Positions 1-6,100 of a stretch of 6,770 nt of DNA are shown piece by piece. Every line of letters starts with the position of its first letter. Position 1 is the first letter of the stretch. Source of the stretch: Pseudomonadota bacterium (GTDB lineage Bacteria > Pseudomonadota > Alphaproteobacteria > Rhizobiales > Afifellaceae); contig JAEZEK010000214.1 in NCBI GenBank assembly GCA_023417735.1, forward strand, positions 1 through 6,770, read 5' to 3'. The notes under the pieces were generated by a model. It searched no databases, was not told the origin of the DNA, and was given only the letters and a program-made list of their open reading frames with translations. Position numbers and translations under genes: made by a program.

Positions 1-123
1 ACCTGCGTCGAGGCGCTCGACCGCGGTGTCGAGGGCGTCGTCATCCTCAACGGCAAGACGCCGCACGTCGTGCTGCTCGAGCTCTTCACCGAGCACGGCG
101 CGGGGACGCTGATGAAGCCCTGA
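1..123 (+). CDS. argB: Acetylglutamate kinase, C-terminal end (partial)
   Basis: The gene enters from the left edge in frame 1 and ends at TGA 121-123, leaving 40 residues. ArgB phosphorylates N-acetyl-L-glutamate with ATP, the second step of arginine (ornithine) synthesis in the cytoplasm. The visible tail has the hallmarks of the family's C-terminus: an [16 protein letters not shown] segment, then [18 protein letters not shown], matching the usual 'G-V-x-x-V-x-I-x-[DN]-G-[RK]-x-x-H-x-x-L-L-E-[LI]-F-T-x-x-G-x-G-T-[LM]' ending of amino-acid kinases of this group. The catalytic and nucleotide-binding regions lie outside the window. The gene converges on the small secreted-protein gene with 46 bases between them. 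The identification rests on a short but very characteristic segment. Confidence 0.9.
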   Translation, partial: TCVEALDRGVEGVVILNGKTPHVVLLELFTEHGAGTLMKP

Positions 124-169
124 GGACGGCCCGGCGCGGAAACCGCGACGGTCGGTCGGGGGGCTCCGC

Positions 170-460
170 TCAGTATCCCATGTCGGGCACGAACAGGCAG
201 CGCGTGCTGCTGTTCGGCTGCGAGACCCGCATGCGGCAGCGGTGATACTGCCCGTCCGGGCTCGCCTTGGCGGTGGCGAACGGGATCACCTCTCCGGTGT
301 TCTTGACGAGCCAGCCACCGCTCGTCAGCGCGACCGTCTCCTTGGCGACGGGTTCGCAATCCTCGCCGCCGCAGCAGGATTTCGGGTACCAGTCGTGCGC
401 GGCGGCGGGCGCATGCGGAATCGTCAGCAGGGTGGCGGCAATCAGGGTGCGAGCGATCAT
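170..460 (-). CDS. Small exported cysteine-containing protein (HDWYP...CC type), unknown function
   Basis: This gene encodes 96 residues. I chose ATG at 460 because a GGAG ribosome binding site (plus-strand 466-469) lies five bases upstream, and because translation then opens with a clean signal peptide: MIARTLIAATLLTIPHAPAAA, with probable cleavage just before HDWYP. The frame stays open further upstream to 796, but that extension overlaps the TadG-like gene, is arginine-rich and looks like noise. The mature protein has five cysteines (C29, C30, C35, C75, C88). Its motifs are HDWYP-x-x-CC near the new N-terminus, GGEDCEPV, a TGEVIPFATAKASPDGQYHRC core and a CLFVP tail. I recall similar uncharacterised periplasmic proteins in Hyphomicrobiales, often with several paralogues, but no known activity. 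The paired cysteines suggest disulfides or metal binding, which is inference. It appears monocistronic. Confidence 0.8.
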   Translation of the reverse strand: MIARTLIAATLLTIPHAPAAAHDWYPKSCCGGEDCEPVAKETVALTSGGWLVKNTGEVIPFATAKASPDGQYHRCRMRVSQPNSSTRCLFVPDMGY

Positions 461-491
461 GGGCGCTCCAGGTGCGAGAGACACGGATCGT

Positions 492-556
492 CCCGACGGG
501 GTCGCCGCGGGACGCGCTTCCGGCCGCCGATGACGCGTTGCACGAAACCCGTCGGG
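492..556. promoter_or_regulatory. Pair of near-palindromic 9-mers upstream of the small secreted-protein gene
   Basis: CCCGACGGG (492-500) and its exact reverse complement CCCGTCGGG (548-556) lie 32 to 96 bases upstream of the secreted-protein start at 460. Each is itself almost a palindrome (CCCG-N-CGGG), so they could be two operator half-sites or the arms of a long-loop hairpin. In sequence this rich in G+C, such 9-mers can arise by chance, and I see no convincing -35/-10 pair to anchor them. The rest of 461-743 shows no convincing gene. It does hold a direct repeat of GGTTCGCC (651-658 and 664-671). Confidence 0.2.
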
Positions 557-671
557 CTTCTGCAGGTCTCTCTCACCTCCCCCTGCTCGGTCGTTCGTCC
601 GAGGCGCTTCGGGTCGGCGGCCACATTGATGAACCTTGGCGGGTCGCGTTGGTTCGCCGCCCCGGTTCGCC

Positions 672-721
672 TCACGGATTCGTGATCGGCACCCGGCGCA
701 GCGGGGCGATGTCGGTGCCGA
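672..721 (-). terminator. Tandem hairpins downstream of the TadG-like gene
   Basis: Two abutting perfect inverted repeats follow the TadG-like stop codon (TAG, 744-746). One pairs TCGGCACC (686-693) with GGTGCCGA (714-721) across a 20-base loop. The other pairs TCACG (672-676) with CGTGA (681-685) across a 4-base loop. In the direction of the TadG-like transcript they begin 22 bases past the stop. No T-run follows on that strand, so a classical intrinsic terminator is unlikely. They may instead stabilise the 3' end or pause polymerase for Rho. On the plus strand the larger hairpin is followed by CCTTTTCTC, but no plus-strand gene precedes it. Confidence 0.3.
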
Positions 722-743
722 CCCTTTTCTCGCGGCCGACGCC

Positions 744-2390
744 CTATCGCGCGATCCGGATCTCCGCGAGGTCATCGCCGATTGCGGCAAAGGCATCGGC
801 GAGGTCGGCGTCGCTCGGCGCGTGGTAGTAGAGCTGCTGGCCCTTGTCGACCGAGGCGCAGTTGCGCATCAAGGTCTTCGTCGCTTCCGCGATGTTGCCG
901 AAGGTGATCGTGTAGACGCGCACCCCGTCGGCCTTCACGTTGCCGCAGAGCGTCGCCGTCTTCGTGTCCAGCGTCGCATTGGCGTTGCGGTAGCTGCCGA
1001 GCCTGCCGTTCGAGACGTAGTTGTACGCGCTGTAGGTCGACTGGTTGATGGTGCGCCCGTCGGCGGTGGAGGAGTTCTCGCCGTCGGTCAGGAGCACGAC
1101 GGCCTTCACGGTGTCCTCGAAGTGCTTCTGGCCCTGCGCCACGCCCTCGGTGAACGGCTCGCCGGGCGACACGACGTGCCAGCCCCAGACCAGCCCCGTC
1201 GGGATGAACGTGCCCATCGCCGGCGTCGGCACCATCGTGTTGATGGCGGCGAGCAGCCCGGCCTTGTCGGTGGTCAGGGGCACGATCGGCTGCGGGCAGC
1301 CGCGGTTCGGGCCCGACATGATCGGCCGGGCCGTGGCCTTCCGCCAGGCCGACACCGTCTGGTACTTGGCGAGGCTCTTCTGCCGCGCCAGGTCGCTGGT
1401 CGCGGTGCTCTGGTCCTTGAGGTAGTTGTTCCAGTAGCCGTCGTGCTGCTGCGCACTGGCGGACATGCCCCCGCCGTCCGGCTCGTCCGGCCAGAACGCC
1501 TGCACGAAGAGCGTGTCGGGGTTGCCTTGGCTCGGCGGCGTATCCAGGAGGTCGTGCGGCTCCGCGCGCGCTTCGACGCAGCCCGCCCAGTCCACCCCGA
1601 TCGCCTTCCGCAATTGTTCGTGCAGCCAGAAATGGCTGACGGGCTTGTTGTTCAGCTTGTCGAAGTTGATGCCGTTGTACCTGGCTCGGCCATACCAGCG
1701 GCCCGTCCCGGATTCGTACGAACCCTTGTCGATCCAGTCCCACTTGAACGCGGCGTTCTGGATGTTGACCGAGCCCTCGAACGGGACGAGGGCGATCTTG
1801 ATGAAGTCCGGGTCCTCGAGGCCGGGCTTCATCAGCGTCTCGACGAGGCTCTTCGCCGCCGCCTTGACGCCGTCCATGCGCGTGCCCTTGCCCGTGTCGC
1901 GCTGATCCATCGAACCGGTGTTGTCGAGGACGAGGGCGAGTTCGACCCGGTTGGACGAGGAGACCACCTCGACGTGAACGCCGGCGTTCAGGCTGGAGAG
2001 GTCGTAGCCGGTCAGGGATGCGATCGCCAGGAAGGTGGTCTTCACCTCGGCATCGACGTTGACCACGTAGCCGTTCTTCGTGCGGACCACCCAATAGCCC
2101 TTGACGACCAGCCGGTCCGGATCCGCCCCGACATCCATGGCCGATATGCGGTCGCGGATGAAATCGATCATCTCGGCGTCGCTGAGGCCGGCGCCCTGCC
2201 GCGCCAGGGCGAGCGCGGCGGCGTCCGTCGCGTTGGCGAGCCGGCCGTGATAGTCGGAATGGCGCGCGAGATCGATGCCACCGCCCATCAGCAGGAGGAT
2301 CGGGATTATGCTGAGGGCGAAGATGATCGCGACGTTGCCGCGCGAGGAGCGGCCGTAGGCACGGAAGCGGCGGCGCGCCGAACTAAACAT
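744..2390 (-). CDS. TadE/TadG-type pilus assembly protein with a von Willebrand A domain
   Basis: This is a 548-residue membrane-anchored protein. Residues 1-18 are short and basic (SSARRRFRAYGRSSRG). They are followed by NVAIIFALSIIPILLLMGGGIDLARH (19-44), the typical TadE/G-like N-terminal transmembrane segment, so the bulk should face the periplasm. The vWA fold begins near residue 148. Its metal-ion (MIDAS) site is visible as D156-x-T158-x-S160 (LVLDNTGSM), a Thr in GTFIPTGL (T394 or T398), and TDGEN (435-439). About 230 residues separate the first and second MIDAS motifs, far more than the roughly 70 of a minimal vWA domain, so a large insertion rich in W, Y and N interrupts it. It carries C271 and C365; C482 and C511 lie beyond it. 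TadG proteins belong to the Flp/Tad tight-adherence pilus system, but no other tad gene is in the window, so the pilus role is family-based. The start at 2390 places the basic stretch correctly; its ribosome binding site (AGCAGG) is weak. Confidence 0.85.
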   Translation of the reverse strand: MFSSARRRFRAYGRSSRGNVAIIFALSIIPILLLMGGGIDLARHSDYHGRLANATDAAALALARQGAGLSDAEMIDFIRDRISAMDVGADPDRLVVKGYWVVRTKNGYVVNVDAEVKTTFLAIASLTGYDLSSLNAGVHVEVVSSSNRVELALVLDNTGSMDQRDTGKGTRMDGVKAAAKSLVETLMKPGLEDPDFIKIALVPFEGSVNIQNAAFKWDWIDKGSYESGTGRWYGRARYNGINFDKLNNKPVSHFWLHEQLRKAIGVDWAGCVEARAEPHDLLDTPPSQGNPDTLFVQAFWPDEPDGGGMSASAQQHDGYWNNYLKDQSTATSDLARQKSLAKYQTVSAWRKATARPIMSGPNRGCPQPIVPLTTDKAGLLAAINTMVPTPAMGTFIPTGLVWGWHVVSPGEPFTEGVAQGQKHFEDTVKAVVLLTDGENSSTADGRTINQSTYSAYNYVSNGRLGSYRNANATLDTKTATLCGNVKADGVRVYTITFGNIAEATKTLMRNCASVDKGQQLYYHAPSDADLADAFAAIGDDLAEIRIAR

Positions 2391-2408
2391 GAGATTGCCT
2401 GCTGGCCT

Positions 2409-2425
2409 GACGGGTCCTGCCCGTC
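2409..2425 (-). promoter_or_regulatory. Hairpin in the leader of the TadG-like gene
   Basis: GACGGG (2409-2414) and CCCGTC (2420-2425) form a perfect 6-bp stem with a 5-base loop, ending 18 bases before the ATG at 2390. On the mRNA strand the loop reads CAGGA, so an AGGA sequence is displayed in the loop, while the actual start has only a weak AGCAGG upstream. The position is right for a structure that affects translation initiation or transcript stability, or for a protein-binding dyad. The stem is short, so chance is a real alternative. Confidence 0.3.
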
Positions 2426-2441
2426 CTAGGCGGGAAAGGTT

Positions 2442-2464
2442 GCCGGGGGGAAAATGCCCCCGGC
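2442..2464 (-). terminator. Strong G+C-rich hairpin downstream of pepF
   Basis: GCCGGGGG (2442-2449) pairs perfectly with CCCCCGGC (2457-2464) around a 7-base A/T-containing loop, giving an 8-bp all-G/C stem. It lies 60 bases beyond the pepF stop (2524-2526). On the minus strand it is followed by AACCTTTCCC, a poor T-run, so this is a probable but imperfect terminator. A second inverted repeat, CGCGGC (2500-2505) with GCCGCG (2518-2523), abuts the pepF stop codon and may add 3'-end structure. Both separate pepF from the TadG-like gene, which suggests that the two are not one tight operon. Confidence 0.45.
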
Positions 2465-2523
2465 CGGCGGCCGCGAAGTCGCGTTCAGGGTAAACGGATC
2501 GCGGCGCCGGCCGTCCGGCCGCG

Positions 2524-4350
2524 TCAGCTCCGGTCGAGCGCCTCCAGCTCGTCGATGAAGCCCTCGATCACCGAAAGCCCCATCGTCCAGAAGCCGGGGT
2601 CGGAGGCGTCCAGCCCGAACGGAGCGAGCAGCTCCTTGTGCCGCTTCGTCCCGCCCGCCTTCAGCAGCGCGAAGTACTTGTCCTGGAAGCCCGGCTCGGC
2701 GCGCTGGTAGACCGCGAACAACGAGTTCACCAGGCAATCGCCGAAGGCATAGGCGTAGACGTAGAACGGCGAGTGGATGAAGTGCGGGATGTAGGCCCAG
2801 AACGTCTCGTACCCGTCACCGAGCCGGATGGCCGGCCCGAGGCTCTCGCCCTGGACCTCCAGCCAGATCTCGCCCATCCGCTCGGCGGTGAGCTCGCCCT
2901 CGCGGCGCTCCAGGTGGATGCGGCGTTCGAACGTGTAGAACGCGATCTGCCGGACGACCGTGTTCAGCATGTCCTCCACCTTGCCGGCGAGCATGATCTT
3001 GCGCTCCCGGTCGGAAGCGGCCTTGGCGAGCATCGAGCGGAACGGCACCATCTCCCCGAAGACGCTGGCCGGCTCGGCCAGCGTGAGCGGCGTCTGCGCC
3101 ATCAGCAGGCCCTGGTCCGCGGCGAGCACCTGGTGAACGCCGTGGCCGAGCTCGTGGGCGAGCGTCATCACGTCCCGAGTCTTGCCCTGATAGTTGAGCA
3201 GCACGTAGGGGTGCACCGACGGCACCGTCGAATGCGCGAAGGCGCCCGGCGCCTTGCCCGGCCGCGTCGGCGCATCGATCCAGCTTCCGTCAAAGAAGCG
3301 CGCCGCGATCTCGGCCATTTCCGGCGCAAAGCCGCCATAGGCCGACAGCACGGTCTCGCGCGCCTCGTCCCAGGGCACCCGGCGCTCCAGCGTTTCCGGC
3401 AGGGGTGCGTTTCGGTCCCAGTGCTCGAGCCTCTCCTTGCCGAGCCACCGCGCCTTGATCGCATAGTATCGGTGCGAGAGCCGCGGATAGGCTCCCTGCA
3501 CGGCCGAAACGAGCGCCTCGACCACTTCCGGCTCGACCCGATTGGCGAGATGGCGCGCGCCGGCGACGTCCGTGAAACCGCGCCAGCCGTCCGAGATCGA
3601 CTTGTCCTTCGCCAGCACGTTCGTGATCAGCGTGAACAGCCTGAGATTGGCGCGGAAGGTCTCGGCCAGCGCATCCGCGGCGCTCTTCCGCTTCGCCTCG
3701 TCACGGTCCACGAGCATGTTGAGGGTGCGCTCGAGGGTCAGCGATTCACCGCCGATCTGGAACCGCAACGCCGCCAGCGTCTCGTCGAACAGCCTGTTCC
3801 AGGCGCCGCGGCCGGTGACCGACTTCTCGTGGAACAGGCGCTCGATCTCGTCGGACAGCTGGTACGGGCGCTCCAGCCGGATGTCCTCTATCCAGGGGCG
3901 GTAGCGGGCGAGTTCCGGCTCCGCCATCGCCCGCTCCACCACGGCGTCGTCGAGACGGTTGAGCTCCAGCTCGAAGAACAGCAGGCGCGTGCCGACAGTG
4001 TTCAGCTTGTCCTGCAGGTCCCCGTAGAACTTGGCCTTCGCCGGATCGCTCGTGTCGCCGGCATAGGTGAGGCTCGCATAGCTCATGAGCTTGCCGATCA
4101 CCTCCTCCACGCCCTCGTAGCGCCGGATCGCGCGGGCGAGCGCCTTGCCGCCGTCGGCACCGGTCGCGAGCTCGGCCAGCTTGCCCTTGTACTCGGCGGC
4201 GAAGGCGGACGCTTCCTGGTCCGCCTTCTCCAGATCGGCGGCGACCTCAGGCGAATCCATGCCCGGATAGAGATCGGTCAGGTTCCAGACCGGGAGTTCG
4301 CCGATTTCCTGGCTTTCCCTCGCCTGCGCCGCGCTGTCCGTTGCCGCCAT
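2524..4350 (-). CDS. pepF: Oligoendopeptidase F, peptidase family M3
   Basis: This is a cytoplasmic zinc metallopeptidase that cleaves short oligopeptides in peptide turnover. The protein has 608 residues, the normal size for the PepF/M3B group. The zinc site is H399-E-L-G-H403, with E400 as catalytic base and E426 (in LAEPASVFGE) as the likely third ligand, 26 residues after E400 as is usual in M3 enzymes. Downstream, IPHFIHSPFYVYAYAFG (521-537) matches the family's His/Tyr-rich substrate-binding segment. The helical N-terminal half (residues 20-300) fits the PepF N-lobe, including a LPVWNLTDLYPGMDSPE opening common in the family. I chose ATG at 4350 because AAGGG (plus-strand 4358-4362) lies 7 bases upstream and the protein then starts just before the conserved region. 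In-frame ATGs at 4389 and 4413 have poorer ribosome binding sites and add non-conserved residues. The gene is divergent from the regulator and shares its 177-base upstream region. Confidence 0.93.
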   Translation of the reverse strand: MAATDSAAQARESQEIGELPVWNLTDLYPGMDSPEVAADLEKADQEASAFAAEYKGKLAELATGADGGKALARAIRRYEGVEEVIGKLMSYASLTYAGDTSDPAKAKFYGDLQDKLNTVGTRLLFFELELNRLDDAVVERAMAEPELARYRPWIEDIRLERPYQLSDEIERLFHEKSVTGRGAWNRLFDETLAALRFQIGGESLTLERTLNMLVDRDEAKRKSAADALAETFRANLRLFTLITNVLAKDKSISDGWRGFTDVAGARHLANRVEPEVVEALVSAVQGAYPRLSHRYYAIKARWLGKERLEHWDRNAPLPETLERRVPWDEARETVLSAYGGFAPEMAEIAARFFDGSWIDAPTRPGKAPGAFAHSTVPSVHPYVLLNYQGKTRDVMTLAHELGHGVHQVLAADQGLLMAQTPLTLAEPASVFGEMVPFRSMLAKAASDRERKIMLAGKVEDMLNTVVRQIAFYTFERRIHLERREGELTAERMGEIWLEVQGESLGPAIRLGDGYETFWAYIPHFIHSPFYVYAYAFGDCLVNSLFAVYQRAEPGFQDKYFALLKAGGTKRHKELLAPFGLDASDPGFWTMGLSVIEGFIDELEALDRS

Positions 4351-4438
4351 GTGAACGCCCTTCGCCGTGTCGTGCAAAGGGGCATACATCGCGCGGCAGC
4401 CGTTCCGCCGCAACCGTCCGGGCGACTCTGGCCCCGCG

Positions 4439-4454
4439 GTAAGACACCCTTAAC
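4439..4454. promoter_or_regulatory. Candidate CtrA-binding box in the divergent promoter region
   Basis: GTAA (4439-4442), seven bases, then TTAAC (4450-4454) differs at one position from the alphaproteobacterial CtrA consensus TTAA-N7-TTAAC. It stands out as an A/T-rich patch in a G+C-rich region, 24 bases upstream of the small ORF and 73 upstream of the regulator ATG. The half-sites are nearly symmetric, so either the regulator or pepF could be the target. Two GANTC sequences, the sites of the CcrM cell-cycle methyltransferase, flank it at 4424-4428 and 4490-4494. A 4-bp dyad GCAC-CACA-GTGC (4461-4472) follows. CtrA occupancy is inferred from the motif alone. Confidence 0.4.
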
Positions 4455-4478
4455 CAAGCCGCACCACAGTGCAGGGCC

Positions 4479-4535
4479 ATGACGAAGCCGAATCCGCGAC
4501 CCATCAAGAAGATCGGCACCCGGTCCGATGCCTAG
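4479..4535 (+). CDS. Possible 18-codon leader ORF overlapping the regulator start
   Basis: ATG 4479 to TAG 4533-4535 encodes the basic peptide MTKPNPRPIKKIGTRSDA. Third codon positions are mostly G or C, as in the flanking genes. It overlaps the first eight bases of the regulator in another frame, and the regulator itself has no Shine-Dalgarno sequence in the proper window, which is an arrangement compatible with translational coupling. Against it, its own AGGG (4473-4476) sits only two bases from the ATG, and a frame this short can arise by chance. I do not recognise the peptide, and its function is unknown. It would be too short for normal gene callers. Confidence 0.3.
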   Translation: MTKPNPRPIKKIGTRSDA

Positions 4536-6093
4536 CCGCATCCTGGTCCTCGACGACGATCCGGCCGAATGTCGGCTGATCGAGGAAACCGCGCGCATGC
4601 TGGGCTCCCGGGTCGAGACCGCGAGTTCGGGAGAGGCGGCGCTCGCCCGCGTTCGGCGCCCCGACGCGCCGGCCGTCTCGGTGGTCGTGCTGAGCCCTTC
4701 GGCGCTCGCGCCGGACGGGTTCGGCATCGTCCCCCGGATCGGGGCGAGCCCAGCCAATCCGGCCGTCATCGTCCGGGCCGATCAGCAGGCCGGCGAGACG
4801 GCGCTCGCCGCCATGCGCGCCGGCGCGTTCGACGTCCTCGTCAAGCCCGCCTCGCCGGCCCGGGTGCGCGCCTCGCTTGCGAGCGCCCTGCGGCTTGCCG
4901 CGCTCACCGACGAACTCGCCCGCGCGCGCTGCACCCGCACCGGCACCCTCACCTTCCGCGACCTGATCGGCCGCGCGCCCGCCATGGAGCGCATCCTCGA
5001 TCTCGGCGAACGCGCCGCCCGCTCCTCGATACCGGTGCTCATCGAAGGCGAGGCGGGCGTCGGGAAGGAGACGCTGGCGCGGGCGATCCAGGGCAGTTCC
5101 AACCGCCGTACGCGGCCGTTCGTCCTCGTGAACTGCGGCGGCGTTTCGGAAGCGCATCTGGAGGCCATGCTCTTCGGCGAGGACACCGGCGCATCGGCCG
5201 GGATGCCGGAGCGAAGGCTCGGGAAGTTCAGGGCAGCGCAGGGCGGCACGCTCTTTCTGGATGAGGTCGCCGCGCTCGGGCCCGAGGCACAGGCGAGACT
5301 GCTCCGCCTGCTGCAGGACGGCGAGATCGACGCGGCCGGGCCGCTGAAGGTTGACGTCCGCCTGATCGCGGCCACCAGCCGGCGTCTCCTCGACCTCGTG
5401 TCGCGCGGCGCGTTCCGCGAAGACCTCTTCTACCGCCTGAACATCCTGCCGGTCAGGCTTCCGCCGCTTCGCGACCGGCGCGAGGACATTCCGGCGCTCG
5501 CCGAGGATTTCCTCGCCCGCTTCGCCGCCGAGGAGGGCAAGCGCGGGATCACCGGCTTCGCCCCCGACACGATGGACGCGCTCGTCGCCTACGAATGGCC
5601 GGGCAACATCCGCCAGCTCCAGAACGCCGTGTTCCGCGCCGTCCTGCTCAGCGAAGGCGGCATGCTGCGGCCGGGCGACTTCCCGCAGGCTGCGGAGCAT
5701 CGAGGCAGAAGCGGACATGACGGGGTCGCGCCGCCAACGCCCGCCTCTGTCGGCGCTTCGTCCGCCTCTGTTGCTGAGAGGCGACAGCCCGGCGCTCTTT
5801 CGCATCGTGGCCTCTGGCCGGCGCAGGCGCAGACTGACGCCGGGACGGCGCAGCGTTATGGTCTTGCCCGGCTCCTCGACGAACGCGGCGAGATCCGCCG
5901 CTTCGATGCGCTGGAGGAGGAGGTGATCCGTTTCGCGCTGGGTCATTATCGCGGACGCATGAGCGAAGTCGCGCGCCGGCTCGGCATCGGCCGGTCGACG
6001 CTCTATCGCAAGCTGAAGGATTACGGGATCGAGACAGAGACCGTTGGGGCTCCGGACAAGCGGGCCGCCGAGCTCACCATGCTCGAGCAGTAG
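4528..6093 (+). CDS. NtrC-type response regulator with degenerate receiver and no GAFTGA loop
   Basis: The protein has 521 residues and the three-domain layout of bacterial enhancer-binding proteins. The receiver (about 3-125) keeps the acidic pocket D9-D11 and K106 of FDVLVKP. However, aligning VVVLSPSALAPDGFG with the usual 'LVLLDLMMPGMDGF' puts S56 at the phosphorylation site, and R83 replaces the conserved Thr/Ser. The AAA+ domain (about 145-385) has Walker A GEAGVGKE (174-181), Walker B TLFLDE (241-246) and Arg fingers R297 and R303 (FREDLFYR). The sigma-54-contacting loop reads GASAGM (221-226) instead of GAFTGA. A variable Ala/Pro/Ser-rich linker (388-445) precedes a Fis-type helix-turn-helix (478-501, MSEVARRLGIGRSTLYRKLKDYGI). 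The start is fixed: ATG 4528 is the first start codon after an in-frame stop at 4480-4482. The gene lies 7 bases upstream of the L,D-transpeptidase start, so that gene is the obvious candidate target or partner. Confidence 0.9.
   Translation: MPSRILVLDDDPAECRLIEETARMLGSRVETASSGEAALARVRRPDAPAVSVVVLSPSALAPDGFGIVPRIGASPANPAVIVRADQQAGETALAAMRAGAFDVLVKPASPARVRASLASALRLAALTDELARARCTRTGTLTFRDLIGRAPAMERILDLGERAARSSIPVLIEGEAGVGKETLARAIQGSSNRRTRPFVLVNCGGVSEAHLEAMLFGEDTGASAGMPERRLGKFRAAQGGTLFLDEVAALGPEAQARLLRLLQDGEIDAAGPLKVDVRLIAATSRRLLDLVSRGAFREDLFYRLNILPVRLPPLRDRREDIPALAEDFLARFAAEEGKRGITGFAPDTMDALVAYEWPGNIRQLQNAVFRAVLLSEGGMLRPGDFPQAAEHRGRSGHDGVAPPTPASVGASSASVAERRQPGALSHRGLWPAQAQTDAGTAQRYGLARLLDERGEIRRFDALEEEVIRFALGHYRGRMSEVARRLGIGRSTLYRKLKDYGIETETVGAPDKRAAELTMLEQ
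5741..5783 (+). repeat. Short direct and inverted repeats in the regulator linker
   Basis: CCGCCTCTGT occurs at 5741-5750 and again at 5762-5771. The second copy opens a 7-bp inverted repeat, CGCCTCT (5763-5769) with AGAGGCG (5777-5783), around a 7-base loop. The segment encodes part of the low-complexity linker between the AAA+ and DNA-binding domains (codons 405-419). It uses codons that are rare nearby (TCT, GTT, GCT, AGG, CGA), and T-ending codons continue to about 5880. This would fit in-frame expansion by a small palindromic repeat element, although relaxed selection on a linker is a simpler explanation. Confidence 0.4.
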
Positions 6094-6100
6094 GATGGCG

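Noticed and set aside
135..147. CGCGG-AAA-CCGCG hairpin just after argB as a terminator
   Set aside because: The stem has only five pairs and no T-run follows on either strand. Such dyads are common by chance at this G+C content.
242..685. Plus-strand reading frames in the region opposite and beside the secreted-protein gene
   Set aside because: No motif, no ribosome binding site worth noting, and arginine/glycine-rich noise composition. The opposite strand carries a signal peptide and conserved-looking cysteines.
711..728. GTCGGTGCCGAC followed by CCTTTT as a plus-strand intrinsic terminator
   Set aside because: The stem and loop are too small and no plus-strand gene ends nearby. The sequence is better explained as part of the longer inverted repeat at 686-721.
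461..796. N-terminal extension of the secreted protein back to 796 in the same open frame
   Set aside because: It would overlap the end of the TadG-like gene, bury the signal peptide in the middle of the protein, and ignore the good GGAG site before ATG 460.
636..2429. A 597-codon plus-strand reading frame opposite the TadG-like gene
   Set aside because: Its product is a low-complexity string of Arg, Val, Ala, Asp and His with no recognisable domain. It is the usual antisense shadow in G+C-rich DNA, and the minus-strand gene has clear vWA motifs.
4351..4413. Earlier pepF starts at 4413 or 4389
   Set aside because: Both have weaker ribosome binding sites than ATG 4350 and add residues before the point where the family resemblance begins.
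2638..4482. A 614-codon plus-strand reading frame opposite pepF
   Set aside because: The composition is the same Arg/Leu/Val/His-rich antisense type with no domain, whereas pepF on the other strand is unambiguous.
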